This document shows positions 12,342 to 24,250 of a DNA stretch of 64,000 nucleotides, one piece after another. The position numbers and the translations under genes were made by a program. Each line of letters opens with the position of its first letter. Position 1 is the stretch's first letter. A model generated the notes under the pieces. The model was not told the DNA's origin. It made no database searches and saw only the letters and a list, made by a program, of their open reading frames with translations. The stretch comes from Plasmopara viticola (taxonomy: Eukaryota; Oomycota; Peronosporomycetes; Peronosporales; Peronosporaceae), in contig MBPM02000087.1 of assembly GCA_001695595.3 (NCBI GenBank), positions 62,001 through 126,000 on the forward strand, given 5' to 3'.

Positions 12342-13849
12342 TTTATAATTTTGCATAGTATCAATAGTCCTTTTCAAGAAAATTATTGCCGAACATACGA
12401 TTTTTGTAAGCATCATTTAAAACAATACTTTTAGCTTTAGGCGGTTCAGATCCCACTCGCATGATATGTGGTAGGAAAATCGCAACATCCGATGGTCTGC
12501 TAAGAAAAAACGAAGTCCCATCTAGCCTCCAGAGAAAGTCAAATCTGAAAGGGCTTGTGTTCGAGGCGCTTCATGCACTATGCACGGATCGTACTTACAA
12601 GCTTCACTTTCAGGTAATTAAGACAGCCGAGAGGGTTCAGAAAAGAGTGAGTTGCCTCAATTGGCTTTAGCAACTACGCTCGACTTTAAACTGTCGAAAT
12701 TTGTCATCCATACACTGAGGCTCTACGAGTACATCGACACTGCTCGCTTTGCGACAGAAACCAGGGTCACTCTATCTACGTTCCTGGTGAAACCTACATG
12801 GATAAAGCATCACAAATTCCGGATGGGTGAAGGTAATAGACTTAAGATGCTGCTTGCTATACTTGTTGCGAAGCTTTAGTGACAAAGCTGCTTGCGCGGG
12901 TCAACTGGACCGAGTCCGTCATCACGTTGTACATTGGAATGTCAGAGGTATTAAGTTTATATAATGCTGACCAAAGCAACTTTGACAAAGTAGCCTTAGC
13001 ATCCAGAGTTGTCCCTAAATTCGGCGTTTGTGCATAAGGCTGCGCTTACAGTAAAGCCTTCGCCTACAACACAGGCTGCAACTGCAATTTAGGTTGAGCC
13101 CGTCTTGGAGGCTGCGTCGGGGCCGTAGACGGTGACCTTAAATAAACTATCTTGGCAAAGAACCGCTCAGGCGAGGAAGTCTCTTGCTCCATCGCGGCGG
13201 GGTACGCGCGCCTATAGACACCTTTACCCTTGGGCACTAAAACTGCTGAAGAGGTGCTTTGGCAAATAATCTTTTAGCTCTTTACTCCTAGGGCTGCGAA
13301 CATACCTTACACTAGCTTGAGCGCGGTCAAATCAGCCAATTTCTCGAAAGTACTTTTCTAGGAAGATAAGACATGACGCCAGACTGACTTAAGGCCTTAC
13401 CGAAAAATACAAGTGAGCCCATGGTCTCCAAAAGCAAAGACCCAATCTGTGATGCCCTTGTTGATGAAATCATCGAAATTGGATGCAAGAGATTAGAGAT
13501 CAAAGCCAAAGTCGACAGCTCTGGGCACATTCCGTGTCTGATGCCCGAGTCACCAACGCAATTAGTAATGGTCTTTGCGACTCATACACCGCCTAATACC
13601 TTTGCAAAACACTGTTTTGTGACTGGACCTCTTGATCTCTTAACAACGGATCCAAAAAGGAGCGGAATACCTGTCGGGGAAAATAGCATTATGTAGTACG
13701 CTAATCGGCTACATTTACCCCAAGGGCTCTCCGGGCGTTACTCCTTGTGCGAATTTTACGAAAAAGAACTCTACCAAGGACTTCATAGTCCTCGATAAAT
13801 AACCCTCAAAGCGCACATGAAATATGTACTCTACCCACTAGTCTCAACC
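12342..13849. other. Spacer with unrecognised short open frames
   Basis: Two short plus-strand frames stand out slightly, 12461-12879 (two overlapping frames) and 13421-13696 (91 codons), but neither shows a domain I recognise. The DNA is a little GC-richer than the deep intergenic stretches, so these could be worn transposon remnants. I do not call a gene. Confidence 0.4.
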
Positions 13850-14215
13850 GACCCTGTGGCTCGAGCGGTTAGCCGTTTGACCCAGGACCGGGAGGTACCT
13901 GGTTCGATACCCATTGCCGGAGATAGGTCACTAAAGTGGACGAGCCATCACACCCGAGTGTGTGACTGCCCTACCAACTCGAGCCCGATTGGGTAATAAA
14001 AGATTTGGGTGGGGGACGCCCCACTGACCGAAAAAGCCCTATAGTGTAATGAAGGGTACGGAACCCGGTCCCAATATGGGTCGGATTGCTACCAGCATCC
14101 CGCGTTAGAGACAGCTTAGTCCTAGCGCGTGGGTTTGGTAGCTTAAATCTCCACCCACCAGTCTTGTAGCCGATACGGTAGTGGCTATGTACTGTCAGCC
14201 ACCGTATGGCCAATT
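13850..14215 (+). mobile_element. tRNA-derived SINE-like element
   Basis: The left end resembles a degenerate class II (Ser/Leu-type) tRNA. An A-box-like tggctcgagcgg sits at 13857-13868 and a B box ggttcgatacc at 13901-13911, the latter differing from GGTTCGANTCC at one position. The acceptor and T stems do not pair, so it is not a working tRNA. About 300 bp of unrelated, clearly GC-richer sequence follow, which is the usual layout of a SINE: internal RNA polymerase III promoter plus body. SINEs of this kind are known from Phytophthora. The 3' border and target-site duplication could not be fixed, and no second copy was found in the window. Confidence 0.6.
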
Positions 14216-14592
14216 GAATTCGTGTTACTGTTGAAGTCGAAAGCGCAATTAGAACTTTAATAGGGTTTTGGAGAAAACTCGAGACTCATATGACAATGTG
14301 AGTCCAGAAAATCACACACCTCGCGAAATGGTCCGTTTAAATTGCTGAATACGTCGACATCGTCTTGTGTATACTGATCAATGACTATCCTAAGGTTTTC
14401 CGATATATAGACAATTGATTCGTTTGAACCCTTTTGACCATAATTTTTCCCCTTATTATACTATTTATAATTTTTCTTTATGTTTATTGGATTTATATTA
14501 GGCTGATGCATTATACATATATCATGCTTACCTGACTTTTCACAGTAAATTTGCTAGAGTACTGTAATAGAAACCTGAGCAAAAAGTTTTTC
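14216..14592. other. AT-rich spacer
   Basis: Nothing was recognised between the SINE-like block and the gypsy integrase relic. The stretch holds AT-rich runs and no usable open frame. Confidence 0.5.
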
Positions 14593-15071
14593 TTATTTAA
14601 AAAGCGCTTGTACTTTTAAGCGTCGACGGTATCCTAGGCCGTTTGGAAGAAGAGTCGATGCGTAAATTACATTTTCGAGTGCAAGCCTAGCCAGTCGAAG
14701 CTTGTCGGCCTTTAAATTTGATGCCCCAGCGAACATATTTTGCAGTAATTTCTTTAGATAGCGGTGGCTAAGCATAATTCAATTACTGGTCTCATATCAT
14801 TCGGAACAGCATTGTCATAACAAGCGGTAAACCGCAGGTTCCCCGCATCACCTTGGCTGAACGGCTACGATATTCATTAAAAGCTTGGCTTGAACATACG
14901 GGTTGGAGCACGTGACAACGCCACCATCATTCTTAGGCTGCACACGATCATAATAATGCCCGTGCTGCCATTCACCTTCGGTAATCCCAAGATAAAGTCA
15001 AGGCCAACAATCTGGCAGGGTCTGTAAGGAAGTTGAAGTGTGAACGTGATACTCCAAAAAGTGGTAAACAT
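14593..15071 (-). mobile_element. Ty3/gypsy integrase relic
   Basis: On the minus strand, 15071-14877 encodes a stretch resembling the start of the retroviral-type integrase core: P-Y-R-P-C-Q-I-V-G-L-D-F-I-L-G-L-P, then I-I-M-I-V. In intact elements this reads roughly P-W-x-x-x-x-D-F-I-x-G-L-P, and the D is the first catalytic acid; it is kept here. Further downstream (14775-14593) a second open stretch may be the end of the integrase, but it is weak. Stops and frameshifts separate the pieces and no LTRs were identified. Confidence 0.6.
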
Positions 15072-15170
15072 CTTAGGAAGGGCCTAATTATTCGAAAGTG
15101 GGAACGATTATTAAAAATTCTTTTCACTCTATTATCAACTATTGTAGCAATCAACCTGCACTGTCAAGAA

Positions 15171-16874
15171 CTAAGACTTGGGCGCACAACCACCCGTGAT
15201 CTTCCAGCACCTCGTACTCGTGTACATCGACAGCAAATTGACCATAGTCGCCCATATAACAGCAAATGTAAGATAACCCACGGTGACGAACCCCATTAAT
15301 CGGCTAGAGCCGCCCGTACGTTTAAGCTCCTGCGTCTCTGCTTTTTGACGAGGAAGGAGTGGTAGAAATGCCAGCGACAAGAGTTTCATACAATAGCAAA
15401 TCCAGATCGTAATGGTCACATCACGCCGTACTACAATCGTGTCGGCTTGGATGTCCTTCAGCCACACGTGGAATCGAGCGTTGACGAGCTTTGCCATTGA
15501 GCGACCGAATGGCGTTGCCAAGTTTGTAGTGGCAGTCAAAAGACCATACAATGCGCCTTCGTGTCCAGGTTCGGCAAGCTCCACCACCACATATGTGGCC
15601 ACCATAAATCGAATGCCATCAGGAAGGTACTCAATCATCGGTACACCTAGCCAGAACCATTGATTGCGAATAATGTCCCAGACAGTGAACATGGTCATGA
15701 ACGCGTCAATAAACAGAGCTCCACACATGGTGAGTACAGTGATCGTACGCCAATTCCAGGCGATTCCAAATTTACCAGTCAGTGCTAGTGTAATAGCGTA
15801 AAAAAGTGTACCCACAATCGTCATAATACTGTTATTAAAGGGTGTAGCACGTACCCAGTAAAGCTTTATATTGCTCGAGGACACAATGTTGAAACTGTTA
15901 AAAACACCGGAAAAAAACTTGTACGCAACAATTTGGTAAATCGCACGCTGTTGAAGCATACCCCAAAACGAAGCAATGTACTCAGAGAACGACACCATAT
16001 TTGTGACGCGATCTTCGTAAAGAAAAACCAATGACACGATGATCAAGGGTGTACAAATAATTCCAGTTAATAACATTAGTTCCTGAAACGATAGCACAAA
16101 ATCAAACGAGCCAGCGTACTCTTCTCCATTTAAAAAAAATGCAATTACTGCAGCACCGATGGCAGTAAATGAGGTTTTGACAGTATATACAGCCGTCTGA
16201 AGTCGACCACGCTGTTCGATAGGCTCCCGTTGTGCAAGTTCGACGACTATGGCATCTGCGGCTACCTCGCACAAAAGGTAGCCAAATGATGCAAACATCA
16301 TTGGTACGACGTACTTGCCCGCAGAGTTCGGAGCTTCCAAATTAATGCTAGCGATCTGGTCGTCTGTCCAGTCTTCTGGAGCAATGTTGCGCATTGCAGA
16401 GTCACCATAGTACGGAGAAGGGATCGACATTGCAGATATGACGAGTAAAATGGTGATGCAAAAGACCCACCCCATAATTATGTACGGACGACGACGGTAC
16501 CCCAAAATGGGGAAGCAGTCACTCATCACTCCAAAGAACATTTTGTAACACCATGGAATCTGTACTAATACTGTGGCAGACACAACAGTATTGCCTTCTG
16601 CGTTCAAATATCCCTGGAGGACCGGGTAGATGACACCAGGAATGATACCTGAAAGAAAACCGACACCTGCGTACTGAGCGAGCAGTCCAACACTCTCAAA
16701 AGACAGCAACGCAATTGGCAATCCTTCACGCAATGCGCCATTCTCCATATCAGACCCGCCCGACTTTGCAGGAGTAATGTGATTACCATACGTAGAGTCG
16801 TCTGGAGAGCGGCTGACATTAGGGATGACGTTGAAGCGGTCCATTTCGACGAAATATTTGTTCATATCGGCCAT
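15171..16874 (-). CDS. Folate-biopterin transporter (BT1 family, MFS)
   Basis: This is an intact single-exon gene of 567 aa for a multi-pass membrane transporter of the BT1/folate-biopterin family, related to the major facilitator superfamily. These proteins move folates, pterins or related molecules; the substrate here is not known. About twelve hydrophobic segments are visible. The family signature lies near residues 115-145: Y-K-M-F-F-G-V-M-S-D, then P-I-L-G-Y-R-R-R-P-Y. A second conserved stretch, E-V-A-A-D-A-I-V-V-E-L-A, follows near residue 205, and E-G-A-L-Y-G-L-L near 450. I chose the first in-frame ATG, 16874 (M-A-D-M-N-K-Y-F); an in-frame stop lies upstream. A broken paralogue lies head-to-head on the other strand. 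Oomycetes are known to carry expanded sets of this family. Confidence 0.92.
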   Translation of the reverse strand: MADMNKYFVEMDRFNVIPNVSRSPDDSTYGNHITPAKSGGSDMENGALREGLPIALLSFESVGLLAQYAGVGFLSGIIPGVIYPVLQGYLNAEGNTVVSATVLVQIPWCYKMFFGVMSDCFPILGYRRRPYIIMGWVFCITILLVISAMSIPSPYYGDSAMRNIAPEDWTDDQIASINLEAPNSAGKYVVPMMFASFGYLLCEVAADAIVVELAQREPIEQRGRLQTAVYTVKTSFTAIGAAVIAFFLNGEEYAGSFDFVLSFQELMLLTGIICTPLIIVSLVFLYEDRVTNMVSFSEYIASFWGMLQQRAIYQIVAYKFFSGVFNSFNIVSSSNIKLYWVRATPFNNSIMTIVGTLFYAITLALTGKFGIAWNWRTITVLTMCGALFIDAFMTMFTVWDIIRNQWFWLGVPMIEYLPDGIRFMVATYVVVELAEPGHEGALYGLLTATTNLATPFGRSMAKLVNARFHVWLKDIQADTIVVRRDVTITIWICYCMKLLSLAFLPLLPRQKAETQELKRTGGSSRLMGFVTVGYLTFAVIWATMVNLLSMYTSTRCWKITGGCAPKS

Positions 16875-17450
16875 CTTGACCAGATCGGGTGGTGTGCAAA
16901 AGCCGACCAATTCACTTTTAAGTCCGCATAGTTAGCTGGGGGGGGCTACTAGTAAGAAAATGCGACAAAATCATACACGTTATTCCGAGGGCGGTCATGT
17001 AGAGCCAGATCAAGTGGGTGAAGAAAGCAGGTAATCCGTTAAGACATATTTTAGTTTTCAGCTTGAAAGACGGAATCGCAACACGTGTCCGAAATACTGG
17101 TGCAGAAAAACCTACAATAATGTGCTAGACACAACATCGTACAATTTTGACTAGTCAACAAAAGATCCAGATCCTCAAGAATAGACTCAAAAAGATGGTT
17201 GGTAAAACATGATTTTCTACTCTCCAGATCCGTGTTATGTGATCTCTTCGTGCCAGAAGTACTACCGCTACACCCTGTACATAATTTTAATCGTGCGGAC
17301 AACGTTATGACGTCACCGCAGATTGTACGTACGGTTCACTGTGCGGTACAAAGGAAGCACGCGACTTCTGCAAAGTCCACCACCAGTGACGTACCAATAA
17401 TAAGTCCATCAATTAATATGTAGAAAAGCCATGTTTCAAAGTCGCACAGA
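16875..17450. other. Spacer between the two divergent transporter copies
   Basis: This 576-bp gap should contain the promoter of the intact transporter. A minus-strand open stretch from about 17090 to 16932 reads as a hydrophobic segment (P-A-F-F-T-H-L-I-W-L-Y-M) ending at a stop 58 bp before the transporter ATG. It could be a leftover membrane segment of another gene, or chance. No core promoter motif was recognised. Confidence 0.4.
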
Positions 17451-19087
17451 ATGGGCAAGTGGGATGAACGCCACGCGCACATAACAAGCTATGCGAACGA
17501 AGGACCCTTTTCGGTTAAGTACAACACATTTGATCGAGCATCTGGCATCAATTGTGAAGATGACGACCGCCGAAATTGTTGTCGCCCGAGGTGTTGGCGC
17601 TGCATATGCAATACGCAGGGATTGGCTTTGTTAATGGCGTACTCCCGGCTCTGATCCATCCCATGTTACAAGGCTACCTTAATGCAGAAAGAATGATTGT
17701 TGTATCAGCATTTTTGCTCGTGCAATTGCCATGAACATACAAATTCTTTCTAAGAGTTTTTAGTGATTGTTTCTCGATCATTGGCTTTCGTCAACGACCT
17801 TACATGGTCATAGGCTGGTTACTATGTTGCTGCATGCCATATATCATGGCAAGTATCCCGGAAATCAAATTGTATTATGGAGATGTAAACATGCACTTCT
17901 CGCACCCTGACGAATGGACAGACGCTCAGCGCAAAAGGTATCAACCAAAATGCACCTGGTGCAGCAGATTGCTACGTGATGCCTATGATGACTGCCTTTA
18001 GCTATCTACTTTTTGAGGTCCCCGCTGATGCCGTCACGATTGAGTACTCACAACGCGAGCTATTGAGCACCCGTGGTCACTTGCAAATAGTCTCCGCATG
18101 GGTTGTAGCACATTAAGAGCTCTCGTCGTAGCACTCACGTTCAATAGTGTAGAGTATGGAGACTCGTCCGACTTTTCGCTCTAGTTTCCTCATTTCATGT
18201 TTTTCTGAATATGTCCACCGCTTGGACGTGCTGCCTGGTTTCTTGTGCATGAAGACAAGGTAGCATCGCTTAAGCGCCCTACGTGGTTCAATACTGAAAG
18301 ATTTTGCAAAAGCGTGCAATCTATCGAGTTACAGCGTACAAGTTTTTTTCCGGCGTTTTCAACAATTTTAACATCGTGTTATCTAGCAATATCAAACTAT
18401 TCTAGATCCACGCTACTTTACTTAAAGCAGTATTATGGCCATTACTAGTACCTTCACATTCGCAGAAACTTTGGCCATCACGGCTCAGCGTGGCCTGCAC
18501 TTGAACTGGCACATTGCGATCGCTATGACGATCCTTTTTGGTTTAATCTCGGACTAAAATGGCGATGGTAGTGACATGTAATTTCGTTTGAAACCAGTGA
18601 TTTTGGCTCGGTGTGCCCGTTATTAGTGAAGTGCCACATGCTGTTCACTTTATTGTAAGCAACTACATTGTCGTGGAACTCATTATACAAGGATTTGAAG
18701 GTGCATTATACGTATTCTTGACGACTACTTATCACGTCGCTGCCCCGTTCAGGCGATTGCCAAAATTAACAACGCACGCTTTGAAGCTGACACGCACGAG
18801 ACTCGTCGGGATGTGCCGTATACGATCTGGCTCTGCTATGGCATGAACTAGTGTCGTTGATTTTCTTGCCACGGCTTCCAAGCCAGAGGAATGCTGTCCA
18901 GGCGCTTCGCCGTCGAGGAGACGTAGGCATGACAAAAACCATTTGAATGGTTGGAATTCTTGTTATTGCACTAGTCTGGTTGACGGTTGTTTATGTAGTG
19001 GGAACGAACACGGCGACACAATGCTGGGTGATCAAGGGAGATTCCAGACGATCTATGATGGATGCAATAAAAACTTCGTCATCTTAA
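17451..19087 (+). pseudogene. Broken folate-biopterin transporter paralogue
   Basis: Pieces of a BT1-family transporter can be followed in order across about 1.6 kb, but in changing frames and with many stops. Seen in sequence: an N-terminal Y-A-N-E-G-P segment, A-G-I-G-F-V-N-G-V-L-P, then Q-G-Y-L-N-A-E (the last shared exactly with the intact gene), D-C-F-S-I-I-G-F-R-Q-R-P-Y, E-V-P-A-D-A-V-T-I-E, F-E-G-A-L-Y-V-F-L, and a C-terminal membrane segment ending T-Q-C-W-V-I-K-G, with a stop at 19085. Every block has a counterpart in the intact gene at 15171-16874. Some internal membrane segments are missing. The copies are inverted head-to-head. The first may compensate for loss of the second. No promoter evidence supports expression. 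Confidence 0.88.
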
Positions 19088-22000
19088 TTACTTGCTATTT
19101 TTGACACTAATTCAGTACCGATATTTATGATAGAGTCAAATTGCCTTCATTTTAGTCTGCGACGGTGTACAGAAAGATCTGAGACATTCTCATGGAGCCA
19201 CCGATCCTTTCAACGGGAGCTTTTGTCCGAATGCTCGGCTTTATGTAACGGCTCGTTATGTCTCTTGTATGCACTCAAGAAGCGTATTCCATCACTCTTC
19301 GACCTTTTTTCAAAAAGTCGGGTTGGCTACAACAATGACCAAATGGGTGGCGAAGAGAACTGCTGATCGGCCGGGTTCTTGAACGATGTGCAAGGATATG
19401 CCAAAGAAAGTCGCTTCGGCTTTTGCGGGTGCCACCGCATCAGAATCGGGCCCTGCGCCTGAGATCGCACCTGCAAACATGCGCCTGTAGCTAAGGCTGT
19501 GCCGGTTTCATAAGCGGCGAGCTTTAATGATACGCATCTTTAAGGCAAGAAGGGCTCTATGAGTGTCTCTCACTCTGTCCGATTGCGATTGCCCAACAGG
19601 CACCGCACCAGAATAGGAGCAACTGGCGTTTAGCGAAATCGTATCCGGATATTGAACAGATGCAAATCGAATGCGCAGCGAGGGTAAAAATACAGGGTTT
19701 GTTGAATCTTCTTGGCGACGACTTATATTTACGTGATATTGAAGGTCATCTTTCTGCGAATATGAAGGAAAGAGAACGATGCCCCAACGTCGGAAGGCAC
19801 ACCAAGTGCTCTCTGAACTTCGTGCGACTCCAAGCTTGTAAAGCTCATTAGTCGGCGAGGTGTAACACCGTCGGTCCCAACTGTCACTAGGATTATGCAA
19901 ACCGAATTCTATAGCTTCGAGCTTTAAGATCGCGTTCGGCCAATTTCAATCGTTCTGCAAGATAGTCGCTTATTAAAGGTTTACTCTACCTAACCTAATA
20001 AAGTCAAGAAAGTCTTAATGAAACAGTGGGTGTATTCACGTACCTTTGAGAGTGTCAAGTGCATATACAGCGCTATGAACTCAAATGTAACAATAAAAGG
20101 TAGAGCAATGTAATCTTAAATACAGCAGCAACTGCACTCAACAATACTTATGTACATAACTAAGTGCTGAAAGCTGATTTTACCTGATTGATTTCTACTT
20201 TCTACTTATATTGCTAAAAACCAAGACTAACGAATGAAATTTTCATTGGTTTTGCTTCTCAGCAATATTATAACGCACGTCCACAACCGCTTTGACGGAC
20301 CTACTTACGGATTGTGGTAGAGTCTCCACCTTATTTCGGCAATTTATCTCCTATCAAGCCCAGATCTGTAACAAGGTAGCACTTTTATCGATATAATGCC
20401 TTTTTAAACTTAAACGGTGATGTTGAATACAAACTTTTTGAGCGGAAGCTTGCTGCTACTACGCCTTGGCGTACTTCGGTACACGATGCGCAACGTCTTC
20501 GACGGCAAAATTGAGTTGCTCTATCTGACCGTTTGCTTTCCGTGAAGCCACTATTTAAATGTTTGTTCACCGTAAAAGCACTCTCTCAAGAAGAATTTGT
20601 AATGCGGGACTCTCAGATTACTACAATTGTCTCAAAGAGTTCATGTTTTATAAGGAAAGGTAGAGAGCAACGCTGGTGGTTAAAGACAATGACATTGTTG
20701 ACAAAAAGGTCATGTTGCTCGACTGCGCGAGAGAGACCATAATTCCTTGTTGCATACTGAGTCTCTCGATACTTCTAGCACAAATCTATTAATAGCAAGC
20801 TTGCCAATGTAGGACCAGACTTGACGAAAGGCTCACCCGCTGGCACAGTTAGCTCGTGTACACATCGATACAAATGTTTGGGCCTTCAATGGTGGACCCT
20901 TACCAAAGTCAAGAAAAATGACAAAGAGAGAATTAGGAGCGTTATTGATGATACGGTAATCAAAACTCTATTATAGTCAACGCTTCACATGGTGAGTCAC
21001 CTCGAACGGTGCAAGGTTAATTTTTATGAAAATCAATGTGGCGTCCTGTATTACCGCGCCGTGTATGTCATGTCTAAGTCATGACACTCATCGCTCCCAA
21101 AAAGCCTTTGGCAGAGCTACACATTTGTCTTCTTACTCAAACGCGTCACGATATGGATCCGATATCAATGAGATCGCGGCCGTGCATGAGAAAGACCATA
21201 CTACAGGCAAGCGTGATAATGCATCAGCACAAGCATTCTGCTTTTCTGGCTTATACTTCAACTTGAATATATACTACGAAAAAGACCCACTTGGCCATTT
21301 GATGTGCGAGGTGTCACGGTGCGTAGGGACGCATGATTTATATGCAGCAAAGGAGCCCAGGATTGAAGGAGAGCATACTTCGACCGATACCATGGGCGAA
21401 ATACTTTTTTGGGGGTTAGCTTCAGCTGCCAAAACTCTAACGTGTTTACCTTACTTCGTCTTGGGGTTTATGCTTTCGGCTCTACATTGCTGACAGAAAA
21501 ATTAGACGCATTAAAGGCAATCAATTTGAATACCAAATCGGCGCTTGTAGCGAATTTTATTCGATTTAGTCAAGCGCCCCTTGATTTCAGGTTTTTCAGA
21601 CTTATTTCGTATACATTTAAGTTCTACCTGGATTCACTACTTATACAAATAGGACATTAATTATGGGAGGAGTTGTCGAGCCAAATTACTTCTGTAAGTC
21701 TTTCGCATTCTTAACCCGATGACATACCAATGACCTTGATTTAAGCATGTGTGTTTGCACATCATACTATTCAACAAAGCACCCTGGAAGGAATTTTTCG
21801 CGTCAAAAATGCATGTACCACCATAAGTGTGACGCATTTTTGTTTGCAAGCACCGCTCGCAGGTGGACAGTGAGTTTGTACACGTCCGTCTTTCCCTGGT
21901 CTGCGCGCCATGGACAGCACTATCAAAGTGTTGCTCTTTATACTCCCTGTCGAGCATTAAGAAATGCTTTAATAGCTAATTTGATCTAACTGGCGCGCTC

Positions 22001-22310
22001 AAGAACCCTTTTGGCATGTCTAGTTCCTCGTAGAGATCACTGCTTGGACTTTTAACCGCGACCGATGGTATGTCGCTCCCTAGCATGAGAGCAGGTTGTT
22101 CTCATCGATTTAGTCGAGAGAATCTTCATCGCACATCCCAACAAGCTGCTCTATGCTTGCAGTTGTACTGAGATAATCTTTGTTTAAAGGCTTAAAAATG
22201 TGAACAATTCGCCATTTGCCATTTAGCTTTTTTGGCACGAAGGATGGCGAAAATCAGGGCGGGATTCCTATTCTAAAGCATTTAAAAAATGCACCATTGA
22301 CGTCACACTG
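19088..22310. other. Gene-poor spacer
   Basis: No gene was recognised over 3.2 kb. The longest frames (130 codons at 19508-19900 minus, 155 codons at 21026-21493 plus) lack recognisable domains, have shadow frames on the opposite strand and show no convincing splice neighbours. The 155-codon frame has no signal peptide and no RxLR or LxLFLAK motif, so there is no case for an effector. Confidence 0.5.
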
Positions 22311-23889
22311 ATGATATGGGAAGGTGTTTCGAAGTATTTTTTTATCTGGAACCGAACTAATCTTATGCCATTAATATTTCATCGGATAGTAGCGCAGACA
22401 ACGAGTCTCGTGAAACGGCATGTTTATACTACTTTATCAGATAAACTTACGGCTTCTGTTAGTCAAACAGGGCCAAGACCTATTACTTGCGCTATTTGCC
22501 TCTTTCGTATCTATACCGACCCCTTCATCAAGGATGAAAGGCAAGTCGACCTCTTCTTTAGGTTCAATAATCACCATTTCGGCCATGTCATTGCTTTTAA
22601 CATTTCGAGTTTTTGCAGATTTATCGACCAGACCGAGCCAGTTAATCGTAAAGTCTGTATTGATCGTACCTTTTTCTTACTTCCCCCTTTGTAGTAAATA
22701 AATATCTGAGCAGTATTATATTTGAAACAGCAGCCTACTCCAGAGCCTTCTCGTTGGGACAAGACGCCTTTAAATGCTCGATGAGTGCCATAGGCTGTTT
22801 TGTTCTATAGGACATCGACGGTTTTGAAAGCGTTTTTTTATGTGTTGGTGTCATTTTGATCTTACATTGATGTCTAGCTGAGGGCTACGCTTTGCAGATC
22901 TCCCGCTCCGTAATTCAAGGAAAGCGTTTCAGATGCATTGATATGGAAGACTGTGTCACGTCTAAAACGCTATTTACGGCGAGTGGTACTCTTATCGTCC
23001 ACATCCATAGCTCTTCATGTCTTTTACTAGAAACCACCTCCGGCATTAAGCGAGTGCTACCCTCTGTGAACATGGCCAAATCCCTTACGTATTATCCCAC
23101 GCGAAAAATCAAGACTTTTTCAGTTTGATATCAGCGACGTCACTTAAAACATAAGCGCTACGCACAGCAAGTCTAAGTACCTCTCGACGGTTTATAATCA
23201 CCTCACACTCTGCAATAGCGTCTTTGGCACCATGAGAGTCCAGCACATTGACCGAATCGGTCAATAGTGCTTCGAGTGTCTAGCAGCTGTAGCTTGCTGA
23301 ACCATTAGAACTTCGCTAGACCGCAAATCAGACCTGGAGTTGGGACTCTAGCCATATCAAAGCCATGCTCGGTTTTGAACTGTTATTGAAGAGCTTTGTC
23401 ATCATCAAGATCCAAGGTGCAGTGACTTTAAATTGAACTATTGTGCAAGCATTGACAATCTCACTTTGCTTGGTCAGCAAACGGATGGATTCCTTCGTTA
23501 CTGGGGAGTCGAGCGCAGACACTGCAAAGTGAAAAAAAACAGGCTATAGGATTTGAAACCTATTAGGGTTGCCGCATTGGCCAGCAAGCCAAGCTCGCAA
23601 GAATAATTTTTTCAGAGGAAATGTAATTAAACTAAGCCCCATAAACTTTCAGTCTTTCCCTGAGACGTGAGAGAACTTGATTATTTCTCATGAGGACGCC
23701 CTTATGTATATGGAGCCGACAAATAATTTGTTGGCTTGTTTATCAAAACTAATCATAGTCTTTCTTACAACACATCAACTACGATCACTTTCGGAATTTT
23801 AGCCTTTCAGTTTGAGCATCCACTGCGATCAAAACTCCAACTCAAGGATTTACTTTGGCAATCTTGTTGTATGCCTGCAACAGCACTTT
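22311..23889 (-). mobile_element. Likely downstream pol part of a decayed gypsy element
   Basis: This stretch lies directly downstream, on the minus strand, of the RNase H relic. A minus-strand open run of about 70 codons around 22700-22440 (T-I-N-W-L-G-L-V-D-K-S-A-K) and another at 23522-23328 are coding-like, but I could not assign them to integrase or a chromodomain. The assignment to the same decayed element rests on position and orientation. Stops and frameshifts are frequent. Confidence 0.4.
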
Positions 23890-24250
23890 TTATTTGCTCG
23901 TCTGAGCCAGCTCATAATTCGACCTGCACGGAAGTTCATTGGCAAAATGATAGGCTTGCCTGGTGGGTGTTCGACTTAGTAAATTCGCTTGTTGAAGATT
24001 GACAGCCATTTTGTCAATGTTCGAAATAAGTGCTATCTTTTTGTCGTCGACCTCAAGTTTGCATGGTCTGTATACATCACAAAGGGTCCGTATCTCAGAA
24101 AACATATTGGAAAGTTTACTAGTGCATACTTCATAGCATGTAATTCCAAGCCGTTACCCTGGTAGCTTCGTTCGGTAGCCTTAACCAGCCTGTTCTGAAA
24201 CGATATGTCAAGCTCACATCCGACCTTATCGAGCTTCAGAAAAGACAGTC
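23890..24250 (-). mobile_element. Ty3/gypsy RNase H relic
   Basis: Reading the minus strand, the sequence gives L-H-A-M-K-Y-A-L-V-N-F (about 24148-24115), then F-V-M-Y-T-D-H-A-N-L-R (about 24083-24050), a W-L-S-I-F segment, and H-P-P-G-K-P further on. This is the RNase H domain that follows reverse transcriptase in gypsy elements (family pattern: E-L-L-A-x-x-x-A-L, Y-T-D-H-x-x-L, and x-x-K-P-G-K before the linker). Stops interrupt the frame, so it is inactive. No LTRs were identified on either side. Confidence 0.75.

Noticed and set aside
13857..13930. A tRNA gene suggested by A- and B-box-like words
   Set aside because: The acceptor and T stems do not pair and the anticodon arm is missing, so it is treated as part of a SINE-like element.
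21026..21493. A 155-codon frame, one of the longest without a family
   Set aside because: No domain, no signal peptide, no effector motif, an overlapping alternative frame and no splice context. Length alone is not enough in AT-rich DNA.
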